Source: an uncultured Erysipelotrichaceae bacterium
GTDB lineage: Bacteria; Bacillota_I; Bacilli_A; RF39; UBA660
NCBI GenBank assembly: GCA_902783185.1
Contig: CACZPQ010000010.1
Location: 1-35,263, forward strand
Direction: 5' to 3'
Length of the DNA: 35,263 bases
Each line of letters begins with the position of its first letter. Positions within the stretch are counted from its first letter, which is position 1. Position numbers and translations under genes: made by a program. Shown here in pieces: positions 7,082 to 16,726 of the stretch. Under the pieces are notes generated by a model that worked only from the letters and a program-made list of their open reading frames with translations, did no database searches and was not told the origin of the DNA.

Positions 7082-7711
7082 ATGGCAAAATTAGATGTTA
7101 AAAATTTAAAAAATGAAAAAACTAAAGATATTACATTAAGTACTGAAGTATTTGGTGTTGAAGTAAATGATGTTGTTCTTAAAAAAGCAATTGATTTACA
7201 ATTAGCTGCATCTAGACAAGGAACTGCAAAAACTAAAACACGTAGTGAAGTATCTGGTGGTGGAAGAAAACCATGGAGACAAAAAGGTACTGGACGTGCT
7301 CGTCAAGGTTCTACTAGAGCTACTCAATGGAGAGGCGGCGGAATCGCTTGTGGTGTACTACCAAGAGACTACACATTTAAAATGAATAAAAAGGAAAGAG
7401 TTTTAGCTTTAAAATCAGCTTTAACTTATAAAGTAAAAGATAAAGAATTAGTAGTAGTTGAAAAATTCGATGTTAAATCAATGAAGACTAAAGATATCAA
7501 GTCTATGATTGAAACAATGAAATTAGAAGGTAAAGTATTATTTATTGCATCTTCTGAAACTGATGTTGAAAATCTATATATGGCTTCAAGAAATTTAGGT
7601 TATGTATATGTTTTATTATCAGATGAAATTAATTGTTATGATTTAGTCAATGCTGATACAGTAGTTGTTGAAGAAGCTGCTATTAAAGAGATAGAGGAGG
7701 CACTTAAATAA
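7082..7711 (+). CDS. rplD: 50S ribosomal protein L4
   Basis: Binds 23S rRNA and lines the exit tunnel; in some bacteria it also represses its own operon. The 209-residue length is normal. The Arg/Gly-rich extended loop TKTRSEVSGGGRKPWRQKGT and GRARQGSTRATQWRGGG are unmistakable. A GTGAGGGTG ribosome site lies before ATG 7082. Its TAA shares an A with the ATG of rplW, suggesting translational coupling. Confidence 0.98.
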   Translation: MAKLDVKNLKNEKTKDITLSTEVFGVEVNDVVLKKAIDLQLAASRQGTAKTKTRSEVSGGGRKPWRQKGTGRARQGSTRATQWRGGGIACGVLPRDYTFKMNKKERVLALKSALTYKVKDKELVVVEKFDVKSMKTKDIKSMIETMKLEGKVLFIASSETDVENLYMASRNLGYVYVLLSDEINCYDLVNADTVVVEEAAIKEIEEALK

Positions 7712-7986
7712 TGAAAGATTATACTGATATTATTCAAGAAGTAGTAGTTACTGAAAAAAGTGCTGCTAATGCTGAAAAAGGTGTTTATACATTTAAAGTA
7801 GCTAAAAGTGCTAACAAAATTGAAATTAAGGAAGCTATTGAAAAAGCATTCCAAGTAAAAGTAAAAAATATTAATACATTAAATACTAAGCCAAAGAAAA
7901 AAAGAGTTGGTAGATATGTTGGAGAAAAGAAAACATATAAAAAAGCTATTGTTACTCTTAAAGATGGCGATAGTATTAACTTATAG
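7711..7986 (+). CDS. rplW: 50S ribosomal protein L23
   Basis: 91 residues. L23 sits at the tunnel exit and is the docking site for trigger factor and SRP. Motifs are [46 protein letters not shown] and the Lys/Arg-rich RVGRYVG...YKKAIVTL. It overlaps rplD by one base; AGAGGAGG inside the end of rplD serves as ribosome site. Confidence 0.98.
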   Translation: MKDYTDIIQEVVVTEKSAANAEKGVYTFKVAKSANKIEIKEAIEKAFQVKVKNINTLNTKPKKKRVGRYVGEKKTYKKAIVTLKDGDSINL

Positions 7987-8003
7987 GAAAGGAGAGAGTG
8001 TTT

Positions 8004-8831
8004 ATGCCAATTAAAAAGTTTAAAGCTACGACAAATGGTCGTAGAGGTATGAGTGCACTAACTAATGAAGGTTTATCTAAAGTTGCTCCAGAAAAATCAT
8101 TACTAGTAAAGAAAACAAAAACTGGTGGTAGAAATAATTCTGGAAAAATGACAGTTAGACACATTGGTGGTGGTGCCAAACAAAAATATAGAGTTATAGA
8201 CTTTAAAAGAAATAAAACTGGTGTAACTGGTAAAGTAGTTTCTATTGAATACGATCCAAATAGAAATGCTAACATCGCTCTTATTTCTTATAAAGATGGA
8301 GAAAAGAAATATATTATTGCTCCTAAAGGATTAGAAGTTGGAACAATAATTGAAAATGGACCTCAAGCAGATATTAAAGTAGGTAATGCATTACCTTTAC
8401 AAAATATTCCAGTTGGTACTGTTGTTCACTGTGTTGAAATGGTTCCTGGAAAAGGAGCTGCTTTAGCTAGATCTGCAGGTACAAGCGTTCAAATATTAGG
8501 ACGTGAAGAAAAATATGTAATGGTAAGATTACAATCTGGTGAAACAAGAAAAATATTAGGTGTATGTATTGCAACTATAGGTGAAGTTGGAAATGAAGAT
8601 TATGAACTTGTTAATATCGGTAAAGCTGGTAGAACAAGACATATGGGAATCAGACCAACTAACCGTGGATCTGTAATGAACCCTAATGACCACCCACATG
8701 GTGGTGGTGAAGGACGTGCTCCAGTAGGACGTAAAGCACCAATGACACCTTGGGGTAAACCAGCTCTAGGATTAAAGACTAGAAAATCAAAGAAAGCATC
8801 TAACAAGTTAATTGTTAGTAAGAGAAAGTAG
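8004..8831 (+). CDS. rplB: 50S ribosomal protein L2
   Basis: Central 50S protein near the peptidyl transferase centre; 275 residues. The start ATG 8004 gives the family N-terminus [17 protein letters not shown]; the in-frame GTG at 7998 would sit inside the ribosome site GGAAAGGAGAGAG. The conserved C-terminal loop [19 protein letters not shown], which contains the functionally important His, is present, as are [19 protein letters not shown] and [14 protein letters not shown]. Confidence 0.99.
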   Translation: MPIKKFKATTNGRRGMSALTNEGLSKVAPEKSLLVKKTKTGGRNNSGKMTVRHIGGGAKQKYRVIDFKRNKTGVTGKVVSIEYDPNRNANIALISYKDGEKKYIIAPKGLEVGTIIENGPQADIKVGNALPLQNIPVGTVVHCVEMVPGKGAALARSAGTSVQILGREEKYVMVRLQSGETRKILGVCIATIGEVGNEDYELVNIGKAGRTRHMGIRPTNRGSVMNPNDHPHGGGEGRAPVGRKAPMTPWGKPALGLKTRKSKKASNKLIVSKRK

Positions 8832-8843
8832 GAGGAATAAATA

Positions 8844-9119
8844 ATGGCTAGAAGTTTAAAAAAAGGACCTTATGTTTTTGATAGATTATTAAAAAAAGTT
8901 CAAGAATTAAATAAGGCAAATAAAAAAGAAGTAATTAAAACTTGGTCTAGAAGATCTACAATATTTCCAGATTTTGTAGGATTTACAATTGCTGTTCATA
9001 ACGGTAAAGAATTTATTCCTGTTTATATTACTGAAGATATGGTTGGACACAAACTTGGAGAATTCGCTATGACTCGTAAATTTAACGGACATGGTGGACA
9101 AGATAAAAAAGGTAAGTAG
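8844..9119 (+). CDS. rpsS: 30S ribosomal protein S19
   Basis: 91 residues, located in the 30S head with S13. Conserved sequence includes [52 protein letters not shown] and the end [14 protein letters not shown]. It follows rplB by 12 bases with AGGAGGA as ribosome site. Confidence 0.98.
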   Translation: MARSLKKGPYVFDRLLKKVQELNKANKKEVIKTWSRRSTIFPDFVGFTIAVHNGKEFIPVYITEDMVGHKLGEFAMTRKFNGHGGQDKKGK

Positions 9120-9130
9120 GAGGTAAATGA

Positions 9131-9490
9131 ATGGAAACTTATGCTATACATAAAAATGCTGATTTAAAACCTCGTCAAGCTAGATTAACATTAGACCTTG
9201 TAAGAGGAAAAAGTGTTATTGAAGCTAGAGGAATATTAGCAAATACAAACACAAAAGCAAGTAGAATGATAGTAAAAGTATTAAATTCTGCTGCTGCAAA
9301 TGCTGTTAATAACAATAATGCAAAAGAAACTGATTTAGTTATCTCTGAATGCTTTATCAATCCAGGACCTGTTAGAAAGAAAATTAAATTTGCAAGTAGA
9401 TCAAGAATTGGAAGAGCAGATCATAGAACAAGTCATATTGTTATTAAGGTATCTGATAACAAAAAAACTAACAAGAAGGAGGCAAAATAG
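9131..9490 (+). CDS. rplV: 50S ribosomal protein L22
   Basis: 119 residues. L22 contributes the beta-hairpin that narrows the exit tunnel and contacts all 23S domains. Visible motifs are LKPRQARLTLDLVRGKSV, ARGILANTNTKAS, VKVLNSAAANA and the loop FINPGPVRKKIKFASRSRIG, with RADHRTSHIVI at the end. It ends directly against rpsC. Confidence 0.98.
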   Translation: METYAIHKNADLKPRQARLTLDLVRGKSVIEARGILANTNTKASRMIVKVLNSAAANAVNNNNAKETDLVISECFINPGPVRKKIKFASRSRIGRADHRTSHIVIKVSDNKKTNKKEAK

Positions 9491-10174
9491 ATGGGACAAA
9501 AGATTAATCCAATCGGTTTAAGAATTGGAGTTAACAAAGACTGGGATTCTAGATGGATGGCAGGAAGTAAAGATTTTGCTAAATATTTAGACCATGATAT
9601 TAAAATTAGAAAATATCTTAATAAAAAATTAAGAGAAGCATCTGTAGCCTCAATTATTATCGAAAGAAATAAAGATAATAAATGTAATGTTACAATTAAT
9701 ACTTCAAAACCTGGTGTAGTTATCGGTAAAGGTGGAGAAGATATTGAAAAATTAAGAAATGAATTAAAGAAATTAGTAGATGAAGATGTTTATGTTTCTA
9801 TTGTAGAAGTTAAAAATCCTGATCTAAACGCTCAAATTGTAGCACAATCAATTGCTTTACAAATTGAAGCTAGAGGAAACTTTAGAAGTGTTCAAAAAAG
9901 AGCAATTAGAAATGCAATGAAAGCTGGAGCTAAAGGTATTAAAACATTAGTTTCAGGACGTGTTGGTGGAGCTGAAATGGCTAGAGGTGAACATTACACT
10001 GAAGGAACTGTTCCATTGCATACTATTAGAGCTGATATTGATTATGGAACTGCTGAAGCATTAACTACATATGGAATTATCGGTGTAAAGGTTTGGATTT
10101 ACAAAGGTGAAATTCTTCCTACTAATAAAGTAAAGAAGGGAGATGACCAAAATGTTATTGCCAAAAAGAACTAA
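9491..10174 (+). CDS. rpsC: 30S ribosomal protein S3
   Basis: 227 residues. S3 lies at the mRNA entry channel and has helicase-associated basic residues. N-terminal [22 protein letters not shown] domain with [16 protein letters not shown], and the C-terminal domain [13 protein letters not shown]. The end overlaps the start of rplP by 23 bases in a different frame, typical of coupled genes. Confidence 0.98.
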   Translation: MGQKINPIGLRIGVNKDWDSRWMAGSKDFAKYLDHDIKIRKYLNKKLREASVASIIIERNKDNKCNVTINTSKPGVVIGKGGEDIEKLRNELKKLVDEDVYVSIVEVKNPDLNAQIVAQSIALQIEARGNFRSVQKRAIRNAMKAGAKGIKTLVSGRVGGAEMARGEHYTEGTVPLHTIRADIDYGTAEALTTYGIIGVKVWIYKGEILPTNKVKKGDDQNVIAKKN

Positions 10175-10577
10175 ATATAGAAAACCACATAGATTAACTT
10201 ATGATGGTCATGCAAAAGGTAATACTGAATTACATTTTGGAAATTTCGGACTTCAAGCTAAAGAAGGTGCATGGATTACTGCACGTCAAATTGAAGCAGC
10301 ACGTGTTGCTATTTCAAGAAAACTAAAACGTGGTGGTAAGCTATGGATTAATATATTCCCTCATTTAGCATTAACTAAAAAGCCTCTTGAAACTCGTCAA
10401 GGTAAAGGTAAAGGTAATGTTGAAGAATGGGTAGCTGTAGTTAAAAAGGGTAAAATTATGTTTGAACTTACAGATGTAACTGAAGAACAAGCAAGAGAAG
10501 CTTTAAGATTAGCATCTCATAAATTACCTATTAAATGTAAATTTGTAAAAAAGGAGGTTGTATCTGATGAAAATTAA
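10152..10577 (+). CDS. rplP: 50S ribosomal protein L16
   Basis: 141 residues; helps position A-site tRNA. ATG 10152 gives the universal N-terminus [14 protein letters not shown], so the in-frame ATG at 10143 is rejected; GGGAG at 10138-10142 is the ribosome site. Further motifs are [51 protein letters not shown] and [13 protein letters not shown]. It overlaps both rpsC (start) and rpmC (end). Confidence 0.98.
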   Translation: MLLPKRTKYRKPHRLTYDGHAKGNTELHFGNFGLQAKEGAWITARQIEAARVAISRKLKRGGKLWINIFPHLALTKKPLETRQGKGKGNVEEWVAVVKKGKIMFELTDVTEEQAREALRLASHKLPIKCKFVKKEVVSDEN

Positions 10578-10773
10578 GGATTTAAGAGCATTAAAAGATG
10601 ATGAATTAAAAGCAAAAATTATTGATGCTAAAAAAGAATTATTTGAATTAAGATTAAAAAAATCTACAGGTACATTAGAAAAACCTTCAAGAATAAATGA
10701 ACTTAGAAAAGGAATTGCAAGAGCTATGACTATTCTAAGAGAAAGAGAACTAGAAAGTGAGGAGACTAAATAA
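10567..10773 (+). CDS. rpmC: 50S ribosomal protein L29
   Basis: 68 residues, a small helical-hairpin protein at the tunnel exit beside L23. [18 protein letters not shown] and [19 protein letters not shown] are typical. ATG 10567 is chosen nine bases after AAGGAGG (10551-10557); the upstream in-frame TTG 10558 would touch that site. It overlaps the end of rplP and shares its last base with the rpsQ ATG. Confidence 0.97.
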   Translation: MKIKDLRALKDDELKAKIIDAKKELFELRLKKSTGTLEKPSRINELRKGIARAMTILRERELESEETK

Positions 10774-11042
10774 TGGCTAAAACTGAAAGTATAAATAAAC
10801 AAGAATTAGTTGGTAAAGTAGTATCTGCTAAAAATGATAAAACTATTACAGTTTTAGTAGAAACTTATAAAAATCACCCACTTTATGGTAAAAGAGTTAA
10901 ATACTCTAAAAAGTATGTAGCACATGATGAAAAGAATGTTGCTAAAGAAGGGGATACAGTTAGATTAACTGCTTCTAAACCACTATCTAAAACTAAGAGA
11001 TATGTACTTAAAGAAGTTGTTGAAAAAGCTGTTATCTTATAG
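10773..11042 (+). CDS. rpsQ: 30S ribosomal protein S17
   Basis: 89 residues, an OB-fold primary 16S rRNA binder. Motifs are [42 protein letters not shown] and [20 protein letters not shown]. It is coupled to rpmC through TAATG. Confidence 0.98.
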   Translation: MAKTESINKQELVGKVVSAKNDKTITVLVETYKNHPLYGKRVKYSKKYVAHDEKNVAKEGDTVRLTASKPLSKTKRYVLKEVVEKAVIL

Positions 11043-11053
11043 GAGGTAATCTT

Positions 11054-11422
11054 ATGGTAATGCAAGAATCAAGACTTAAGGTTGCTGATAATTCTGGAGC
11101 TAGAGAAGTTTTAGTTATTAGAGTTATGGGTGGATCTAAAGTAAAATATGGAAATATTGGTGATATAGTAACTTGTACTGTAAAGAAAGCTATTCCTAAT
11201 GGTAATGTTCCTGAAGGAAAAGTTTGCAAGGCAGTTATTGTAAGAACTAAACAAGGTGTTAGAAGAAAAGATGGCTCTTATATTAAATTTGACGATAATG
11301 CATGTGTATTAATTAAAGATGATAAAACTCCAGTTGGAACAAGAGTTTTAGGACCAGTTGCTAGAGAACTTCGTGATAAGGACTTCACAAAGATAATTTC
11401 ATTAGCACCTGAGGTTTTATAA
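11054..11422 (+). CDS. rplN: 50S ribosomal protein L14
   Basis: 122 residues, exactly the normal length with the start at ATG 11054 ([19 protein letters not shown]). L14 forms intersubunit bridges and is the target of silencing factor RsfS. Other motifs are [31 protein letters not shown]-like sequence and [23 protein letters not shown]. An AGGAGG site lies at the end of rpsQ. Confidence 0.98.
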   Translation: MVMQESRLKVADNSGAREVLVIRVMGGSKVKYGNIGDIVTCTVKKAIPNGNVPEGKVCKAVIVRTKQGVRRKDGSYIKFDDNACVLIKDDKTPVGTRVLGPVARELRDKDFTKIISLAPEVL

Positions 11423-11432
11423 GGAGGATATT

Positions 11433-11753
11433 ATGAAATTAAAAGTTGGAGACTTAGTTAAAGTTATTGCTGGTAAAGATAAAGATAAAACTGGAAAAAT
11501 TATTAAAACTTTAAAAAATGAAAACAAAGTTATCGTTGAAGGAGTAAATATCCACAAAAGACATGTTAAACCAAATCAAATGAATCAAGCAGGTGGAATA
11601 TTTGAAAGTGAAGCACCTATTCATGCTTCAAATGTTAAAAAAGTTGATAAAAAAGATAATAAAAAGGAAGCTAAAGAAGTTAAAGTAGAAAAAACTACTA
11701 AAACTACTGCTAAAAAACCAGCAGCTAAAACTTCAAAAAAGAAAGCTAGTTAG
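11433..11753 (+). CDS. rplX: 50S ribosomal protein L24 with atypical Lys-rich C-terminus
   Basis: 106 residues. The N-terminal KOW half is standard ([51 protein letters not shown]). After residue ~70 the usual C-terminal segment (CPKTGKPTRVGYK-like in most bacteria) is missing and replaced by a low-complexity stretch of Lys, Thr and Ala. Total length is therefore ordinary but the C-terminal domain is not. L24 is an assembly initiator on 23S rRNA. Confidence 0.97.
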   Translation: MKLKVGDLVKVIAGKDKDKTGKIIKTLKNENKVIVEGVNIHKRHVKPNQMNQAGGIFESEAPIHASNVKKVDKKDNKKEAKEVKVEKTTKTTAKKPAAKTSKKKAS

Positions 11754-11767
11754 GAGGAACTAAATAT

Positions 11768-12307
11768 ATGAGTACATTAAAAGAAAAATATAATAAAGAA
11801 ATAGTTAAATCTTTAATGGAACAATTTAAATATAATAGCATTATGGAAGTTCCAAAACTAGAAAAAATTGTTGTTAATATGGGTGTTGGAGAAGCTGCTC
11901 ATGATGATAAATTCATGGAAGCTGCTGTTAAAGATTTAGAATTAATCACTGGACAAAAAGTTGTTGTTACTAAAGCTAAAAAATCAATTGCCGGATTTAA
12001 AATTAGAGAAGGTCAATCAATTGGATGCAAAGTAACATTACGTGGTGAAAATATGTACAATTTCTTAGAAAAATTAGTTAGAATTGCTTTACCTCGTGTT
12101 AGAGATTTTAGAGGTATATCTAAATCAGCATTTGATGGTAAAGGAAATTACACATTAGGTGTTAAAGAACAATTAATTTTCCCAGAAATTGATTATGATA
12201 ATGTTGTTAAAGTAATGGGTATGGATATTGTACTTGTTACAACAGCAAAAACAAATGAAGAAGGTCTAGCATTATTAAGTGCTTTTGGACTTCCATTTAG
12301 AAAGTAG
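11768..12307 (+). CDS. rplE: 50S ribosomal protein L5
   Basis: 179 residues; binds 5S rRNA and contacts P-site tRNA. Motifs are [66 protein letters not shown] and [15 protein letters not shown]. Preceded by TAGGAGGA. Confidence 0.99.
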   Translation: MSTLKEKYNKEIVKSLMEQFKYNSIMEVPKLEKIVVNMGVGEAAHDDKFMEAAVKDLELITGQKVVVTKAKKSIAGFKIREGQSIGCKVTLRGENMYNFLEKLVRIALPRVRDFRGISKSAFDGKGNYTLGVKEQLIFPEIDYDNVVKVMGMDIVLVTTAKTNEEGLALLSAFGLPFRK

Positions 12308-12325
12308 AAAAGGAGAGAGATTATT

Positions 12326-12511
12326 ATGGCTAAGAAAAGTATGGTTGTAAAAAATAGAAGAACTCCTAAGTTTTCTACTCGTGCATATACAAGATGTAAT
12401 AGATGTGGAAGACCACACGGAGTACTTAGAAAATACGGACTTTGTCGTATTTGCTTTAGAGAATTAGCAAATCAAGGACAAATTCCTGGTGTTAGAAAAT
12501 CAAGTTGGTAG
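12326..12511 (+). CDS. rpsZ: 30S ribosomal protein S14, zinc-binding type
   Basis: The short 61-residue form (S14 type Z). Two CxxC pairs (CNRC and CRIC, about residues 24-27 and 40-43) form the zinc site. Ends in the family signature [18 protein letters not shown]. The long zinc-free form would be about 89-100 residues. Confidence 0.98.
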   Translation: MAKKSMVVKNRRTPKFSTRAYTRCNRCGRPHGVLRKYGLCRICFRELANQGQIPGVRKSSW

Positions 12512-12528
12512 GAAAGGAGGAACAAAAT

Positions 12529-12924
12529 ATGGTAAATGATAATATTGCAGATATGTTAACTAGAATGAGAAATGCACTTATTATGAAATATAATAACGTT
12601 GAAGTAAATGGAACTAAAATGACTTTAGGAATTGCTGAAATTCTTAAGAGTGAAGGTTTCATTGAAGATTTCGAATATCAAAAGAATACTAATGGTGATA
12701 AATTAAATATTACTTTAAAGTATGGAGATAAAAAAGAAAGAGTTATTACTGGACTTAAAAGAATTTCAAAATCTGGATTAAGAGTATATGTTAAAGCTGA
12801 TGAAGTTCCTCGTGTTCTTAATGGACTTGGAATTGCAATTATTTCAACTTCAAAAGGATTAATGACTGATAAAGAAGCTAGAGCTAATAATTTAGGAGGT
12901 GAAGTACTTGCTTACATTTGGTAA
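12529..12924 (+). CDS. rpsH: 30S ribosomal protein S8
   Basis: 131 residues; primary 16S binder and, in E. coli, repressor of the spc operon. ATG 12529 follows AAAGGAGG (12513-12520); the longer frame from 12505 runs into rpsZ and is rejected. Motifs are [52 protein letters not shown] and [10 protein letters not shown]. Confidence 0.98.
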   Translation: MVNDNIADMLTRMRNALIMKYNNVEVNGTKMTLGIAEILKSEGFIEDFEYQKNTNGDKLNITLKYGDKKERVITGLKRISKSGLRVYVKADEVPRVLNGLGIAIISTSKGLMTDKEARANNLGGEVLAYIW

Positions 12925-12941
12925 TGCAAGGAAACTAGATT

Positions 12942-13481
12942 ATGAGTAGAATAGGAAATAGACATTTAGTTATCCCTGAAGGTGTTACTGTAACAGTTGA
13001 TAATAATATAGTTACTGTTAAAGGACCTAAAGGTGAATTAACATTAGATATAAAAAGTCCAATTAAAGTTGAAGTTAAAGATAATGAAGTTTTAACTACT
13101 AGACCAGATGATATAAAACATAATAAACAACTTCATGGTACAATGAATTCTCTAATTAATAATATGCTAATAGGTGTTAAAGATGGTTATGTTAAAGAAC
13201 TTGAAACTATTGGTGTAGGTTATAGATTTAATGTTTCAGGAAATAAAGTAGGTATTACTGCAGGTTTTTCTCATCCAGTTGAACTTGCTATTCCTGAAGG
13301 ATTAACAGTTAAACAAGATGGAAATACAGAAATTGCTATTTCTGGTATAAGTAAAAAGAAAGTTGCTGATTTTGCGGCTAAGATTCGTGATGTAAGACCT
13401 CCAGAACCATATAAAGGTAAAGGAATTAGATACAAAGGCGAACATGTAAGACGTAAAGTTGGAAAGAAAGCAGCTAAGTAA
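12942..13481 (+). CDS. rplF: 50S ribosomal protein L6
   Basis: 179 residues, two L6 domains, near the factor-binding centre. MSRIGNRHLVIPEGVTVTVD, VKGPKGELT, ETIGVGYRF and the C-terminal RPPEPYKGKGIRYKGEHVRR are diagnostic. The ribosome site (AAGGAAAC) is weaker than its neighbours'. Confidence 0.98.
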   Translation: MSRIGNRHLVIPEGVTVTVDNNIVTVKGPKGELTLDIKSPIKVEVKDNEVLTTRPDDIKHNKQLHGTMNSLINNMLIGVKDGYVKELETIGVGYRFNVSGNKVGITAGFSHPVELAIPEGLTVKQDGNTEIAISGISKKKVADFAAKIRDVRPPEPYKGKGIRYKGEHVRRKVGKKAAK

Positions 13482-13499
13482 GGTTAGGAGGAATAAAGA

Positions 13500-13856
13500 G
13501 TGATAAAGAAAGAATCAAATAACGTTGCTCGTCTAAGAAGACATGCAAGAGTTAGATCTAAAATATCTGGTACTAAAGAAGTTCCAAGATTAAATGTATT
13601 TAGATCAAATAATAATATATTTGTTCAAATTATCGACGATGAAAACGGTAATACCTTAGTTAGCTCATCATCTGTTGAATTAAAACTTAAAAATGGTGGA
13701 AATGTTGAAGGTGCTAAATTAGTAGGAAAAGATATTGCTGAAAAAGCTAAAAAAGCTAAAATTAAAACTGTAGTTTTTGATAGAGGTGGATACCTATATC
13801 ATGGACGTGTTGAAGCTTTAGCTGAAGCAGCTAGAGAAAACGGATTGGAATTTTAG
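13500..13856 (+). CDS. rplR: 50S ribosomal protein L18
   Basis: 118 residues; binds 5S rRNA with L5. The start is GTG 13500, eight bases after AGGAGG (13486-13491). This is the only clear GTG start in the superoperon. [54 protein letters not shown] and ENGLEF are typical. Confidence 0.97.
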   Translation: MIKKESNNVARLRRHARVRSKISGTKEVPRLNVFRSNNNIFVQIIDDENGNTLVSSSSVELKLKNGGNVEGAKLVGKDIAEKAKKAKIKTVVFDRGGYLYHGRVEALAEAARENGLEF

Positions 13857-13865
13857 GAGGATATT

Positions 13866-14369
13866 ATGGCAAGAGATAAATTTGAAAATAAGAAAAATTT
13901 ACTTGAAGATCAAGTAATATCTATTGGTAGAGTTACTAAAGTTACTAAGGGGGGTCGTCATTTTAGATTCTCTGCAACAGTTGTTGTAGGAAATAGAAAA
14001 GGACTTGTTGGTCTTGGTAATGGTAAAGCTAACGAAGTTCCAGAAGCTATTAAAAAAGCACTTCAAGCAGCTAATAAAAATGTATTTAAAGTTGATATTG
14101 TTGATAATAGAACAATTCCACATGATGCAACTGCAAAAGTAGGTAGAGCAGTAGTTATGCTTAAACCTGCTAAAAAAGGTACAGGAGTTGTTGCAGGTGG
14201 TTCTGCACGTGCAGTTTTAGAACTTGCAGGAGTTAAAGATATAGTTGCTAAATCTTTAGGTTCAAATACTAAGATTAATGTTGCTAAAGCTACTCTTGAA
14301 GCATTAAAATCACAAAGAACTGCAGAACACATTGCTGCACTTCGTGGTAAGAAAGTAGAGGAATTATAA
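13866..14369 (+). CDS. rpsE: 30S ribosomal protein S5
   Basis: 167 residues. N-terminal dsRNA-binding-like domain with RVTKVTKGGRHFRFSATVVVG, VGLGNGKANEVPEAIKKA, then GTGVVAGGSARAVLELAGV and KSLGSNTKINVAKATLEAL. S5 shapes the mRNA entry and decoding accuracy. It is followed by rplO after one base, leaving no room for rpmD. Confidence 0.98.
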   Translation: MARDKFENKKNLLEDQVISIGRVTKVTKGGRHFRFSATVVVGNRKGLVGLGNGKANEVPEAIKKALQAANKNVFKVDIVDNRTIPHDATAKVGRAVVMLKPAKKGTGVVAGGSARAVLELAGVKDIVAKSLGSNTKINVAKATLEALKSQRTAEHIAALRGKKVEEL

Positions 14370-14370
14370 T

Positions 14371-14814
14371 ATGAAGTTACATGAATTAAATGCTCTACCT
14401 GAAGCAAAAGATAATAAAAGATTAGGTCGTGGACCAGCATCTGGACAAGGAAAGACAGCTGGACATGGTGAAAAAGGACAAAAAGCAAGAAGTGGTGTAT
14501 CTATTTCTGCTTGGTTCCAAGGTGGTCAAACACCACTTTATAGAAGAATTCCTAAAAGAGGATTTAATAACAAAAGATTTGAAATTAAATATGCTTGCAT
14601 TAATTTAAGCAGTTTAAATAAATTTTTCAAAGATGGTGATGTTGTTAGTCCTGAAATATTAAAAGAAAAGGGGATTATTAAAAAACAACTTGCTGGTGTT
14701 AAAATTCTTGCTAATGGTGAATTAGATAAAAAATTAACTGTTAAAGCTAATAGATTCTCTAGTGCAGCTGTTACAAAGATTGAAAAAGCTGGCGGTAAAA
14801 CTGAGGTGATTTAA
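14371..14814 (+). CDS. rplO: 50S ribosomal protein L15
   Basis: 147 residues. MKLHELNALPEAKDNKRLGRG, SGQGKTAGHGEKGQKARSG and GQTPLYRRIPKRGFNN are family hallmarks. The ribosome site AGAGG lies at the end of rpsE, one base upstream of the ATG context, suggesting coupling. In most Firmicutes rpmD precedes this gene; here it does not. Confidence 0.98.
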   Translation: MKLHELNALPEAKDNKRLGRGPASGQGKTAGHGEKGQKARSGVSISAWFQGGQTPLYRRIPKRGFNNKRFEIKYACINLSSLNKFFKDGDVVSPEILKEKGIIKKQLAGVKILANGELDKKLTVKANRFSSAAVTKIEKAGGKTEVI

Positions 14815-14815
14815 T

Positions 14816-16078
14816 ATGTTTGCTAAAATTAAGCAACTATTTAGTTCATCTAATAAAGATTTAAGACATAGAATATATTTTACATTAATATGTTTAGGAG
14901 TATTTGCTTATGGAACTACAATAACAATTCCATGGGCAGATACAATCTATCAAGAACTTGGTTTCTTGGAAATATTTAATTTGATGTCTGGTGGAGGTTT
15001 AAAAACATTCTCAATATTTGCACTTGGTGTATCTCCTTATATTACAGCATCAATTATTACTCAACTTCTTCAAATGGATATTATTCCATACTTTAAGGAA
15101 TTAAAGGAAGAAGGATATACTGGAAGACAAAAAATTAATAAAATCACTAGATATTTAGGTATTATATTTGCCTTTGTACAAGCTTATATATTAACATTTG
15201 CTTATATGAAAGGTATGTCATCTGCAGAAATATTAAAGACTACTTTAGTTATGACTGCAGGAACATGTTTCTTAATCTGGATGGGTGATCAAATTACTCA
15301 AAAAGGAATAGGAAATGGGACATCATTATTAATTATGGCAGGTATAATTCAATCTATGCCATCAATATTTACTACAGCATTTAATGAATTAATTACGTCA
15401 GGAAATTATACAAATGTAGTTGGTATTATTTTATTTAGTGTATTTGTATTAGTTAATATTGCAATTGTTGTAGGAATTGTTTATACTCAGTTAGCTGAAA
15501 GAAGAATTCCAATTCAATATTCAAATAGAACAAATGTAGCTTATGGTAAAGATCAATCATTCTTACCAATTAAGTTAAATGCTGCAAATGTTATTCCTGT
15601 AATATTTGCATCTACATTAATTACTATTCCAGTTACAGTTGTTAATTTAATTAATAATCAAGAAGCTATTGATTTTGTTAATAATTACATTAATTATACT
15701 TCTTGGACTGGTATGATACTTTATGTAGCATTAATTATGTTCTTTGGATATTTCTATACATTAATGCAAATGAATCCAGATGATATGAGTAAGAACTTAA
15801 ATAAGAGTGGTGGATATATTCCTGGTATTAGACCTGGAACTGATACTTCTTCTTATTTAGCAAAGGTAATCAATAGATTATCATTCGTTGGATCTATATT
15901 ACTTGTTGTTATAGCTATTTTACCAATATTATTCTCTAAGTTTTCAGGACTTTCTAGTGCTGTAACTATTGGAGGAACAGGACTTTTAATTGTTGTTGGT
16001 GTTGCAATTGAAACAAATAAACAACTTGATAGTTCATTAATTAGTAGAAGCTATAAGAAAGGTTATAGAAGAAGATGA
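14816..16078 (+). CDS. secY: preprotein translocase subunit SecY
   Basis: 420-residue polytopic channel of the Sec translocon, about ten hydrophobic segments. The plug/N-terminal region contains FNLMSGGGLKTFSIFALGVSPYI, then WMGDQITQKGIGNGTSLLI and the cytosolic loop around AERRIPIQYSNR. C-terminal YIPGIRPGTDTSSYL is also typical. The TGA stop overlaps the adk start in ATGA. SecG is encoded separately at 32176. Confidence 0.98.
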   Translation: MFAKIKQLFSSSNKDLRHRIYFTLICLGVFAYGTTITIPWADTIYQELGFLEIFNLMSGGGLKTFSIFALGVSPYITASIITQLLQMDIIPYFKELKEEGYTGRQKINKITRYLGIIFAFVQAYILTFAYMKGMSSAEILKTTLVMTAGTCFLIWMGDQITQKGIGNGTSLLIMAGIIQSMPSIFTTAFNELITSGNYTNVVGIILFSVFVLVNIAIVVGIVYTQLAERRIPIQYSNRTNVAYGKDQSFLPIKLNAANVIPVIFASTLITIPVTVVNLINNQEAIDFVNNYINYTSWTGMILYVALIMFFGYFYTLMQMNPDDMSKNLNKSGGYIPGIRPGTDTSSYLAKVINRLSFVGSILLVVIAILPILFSKFSGLSSAVTIGGTGLLIVVGVAIETNKQLDSSLISRSYKKGYRRR

Positions 16079-16722
16079 AAAATATAATTTTTGTTGCTCC
16101 ACCTGCTGCAGGCAAAGGAACATGTAGTGAAATGCTTACTAACAACTTTGGCTATAATCATATTTCAACAGGTGATCTTTTAAGAGAAGCAAGAATTAAA
16201 GGTGATGATTTAGGAAAAAAAATTGCTGAATTGATGGACTCAGGTGCATTAGTAGGTGATGATATTGTCCTTGAATTATTATCAAACGAATTAAAAAGTA
16301 TGGATAATAATCAAGCATTTATACTTGATGGTTATCCAAGAAATATATTACAAGCAAAAACATTAGATAATTTATTTAACGAATTATCAATAGATAATTA
16401 TATAGTAATATATTTAAATATTGATTATGATAAGGCGCTTTCACGTACTTTGGGAAGACTTATTTGTCCTAATTGTAAAACAGGATATAATAAGGATACA
16501 ACTTCGTTAAAGCCTAAAGTTGATGGAATTTGTGATAAGTGTGGTGAAAAGTTGATTACTAGATCTGATGATAATGAAGAAACTTTCAAAATTAGATTTG
16601 ATAATTATATTAAGGAAACTGAACCAATACTTAAATACTATCAAGAAAAGAATTTATTAAATATTATTGATGCAACACAGGGTGTTGATGACATAATAAA
16701 AGAAATTGAAAGGGTAATATAG
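16075..16722 (+). CDS. adk: adenylate kinase with altered P-loop
   Basis: Interconverts 2 ADP with ATP + AMP; 215 residues. HISTGDLLR, DGYPRN and the LID domain with a zinc knuckle (CPNC ... CDKC, about 130-155) identify it. The P-loop reads VAPPAAGKGT (7-16): Ala at the first Walker A position, normally Gly, and Ala for the Gly after the Pro. Lys14, Gly15 and Thr16 remain. ATGA overlap with secY indicates coupling, a common Firmicute arrangement. Confidence 0.97.
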   Translation: MKNIIFVAPPAAGKGTCSEMLTNNFGYNHISTGDLLREARIKGDDLGKKIAELMDSGALVGDDIVLELLSNELKSMDNNQAFILDGYPRNILQAKTLDNLFNELSIDNYIVIYLNIDYDKALSRTLGRLICPNCKTGYNKDTTSLKPKVDGICDKCGEKLITRSDDNEETFKIRFDNYIKETEPILKYYQEKNLLNIIDATQGVDDIIKEIERVI

Positions 16723-16726
16723 TTAT

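Noticed and set aside
6813-7088. Minus-strand open frames opposite the L3 tail
   Set aside because: They are low-complexity Ser/Val/Phe-rich shadows of the GAA/GTA-rich tail, without ribosome sites or promoters.
16070-16080. Mycoplasma-type code (TGA as Trp)
   Set aside because: secY ends in TGA in a typical ATGA overlap with adk, Trp is encoded by TGG throughout, and the frames end sensibly with TGA as stop.
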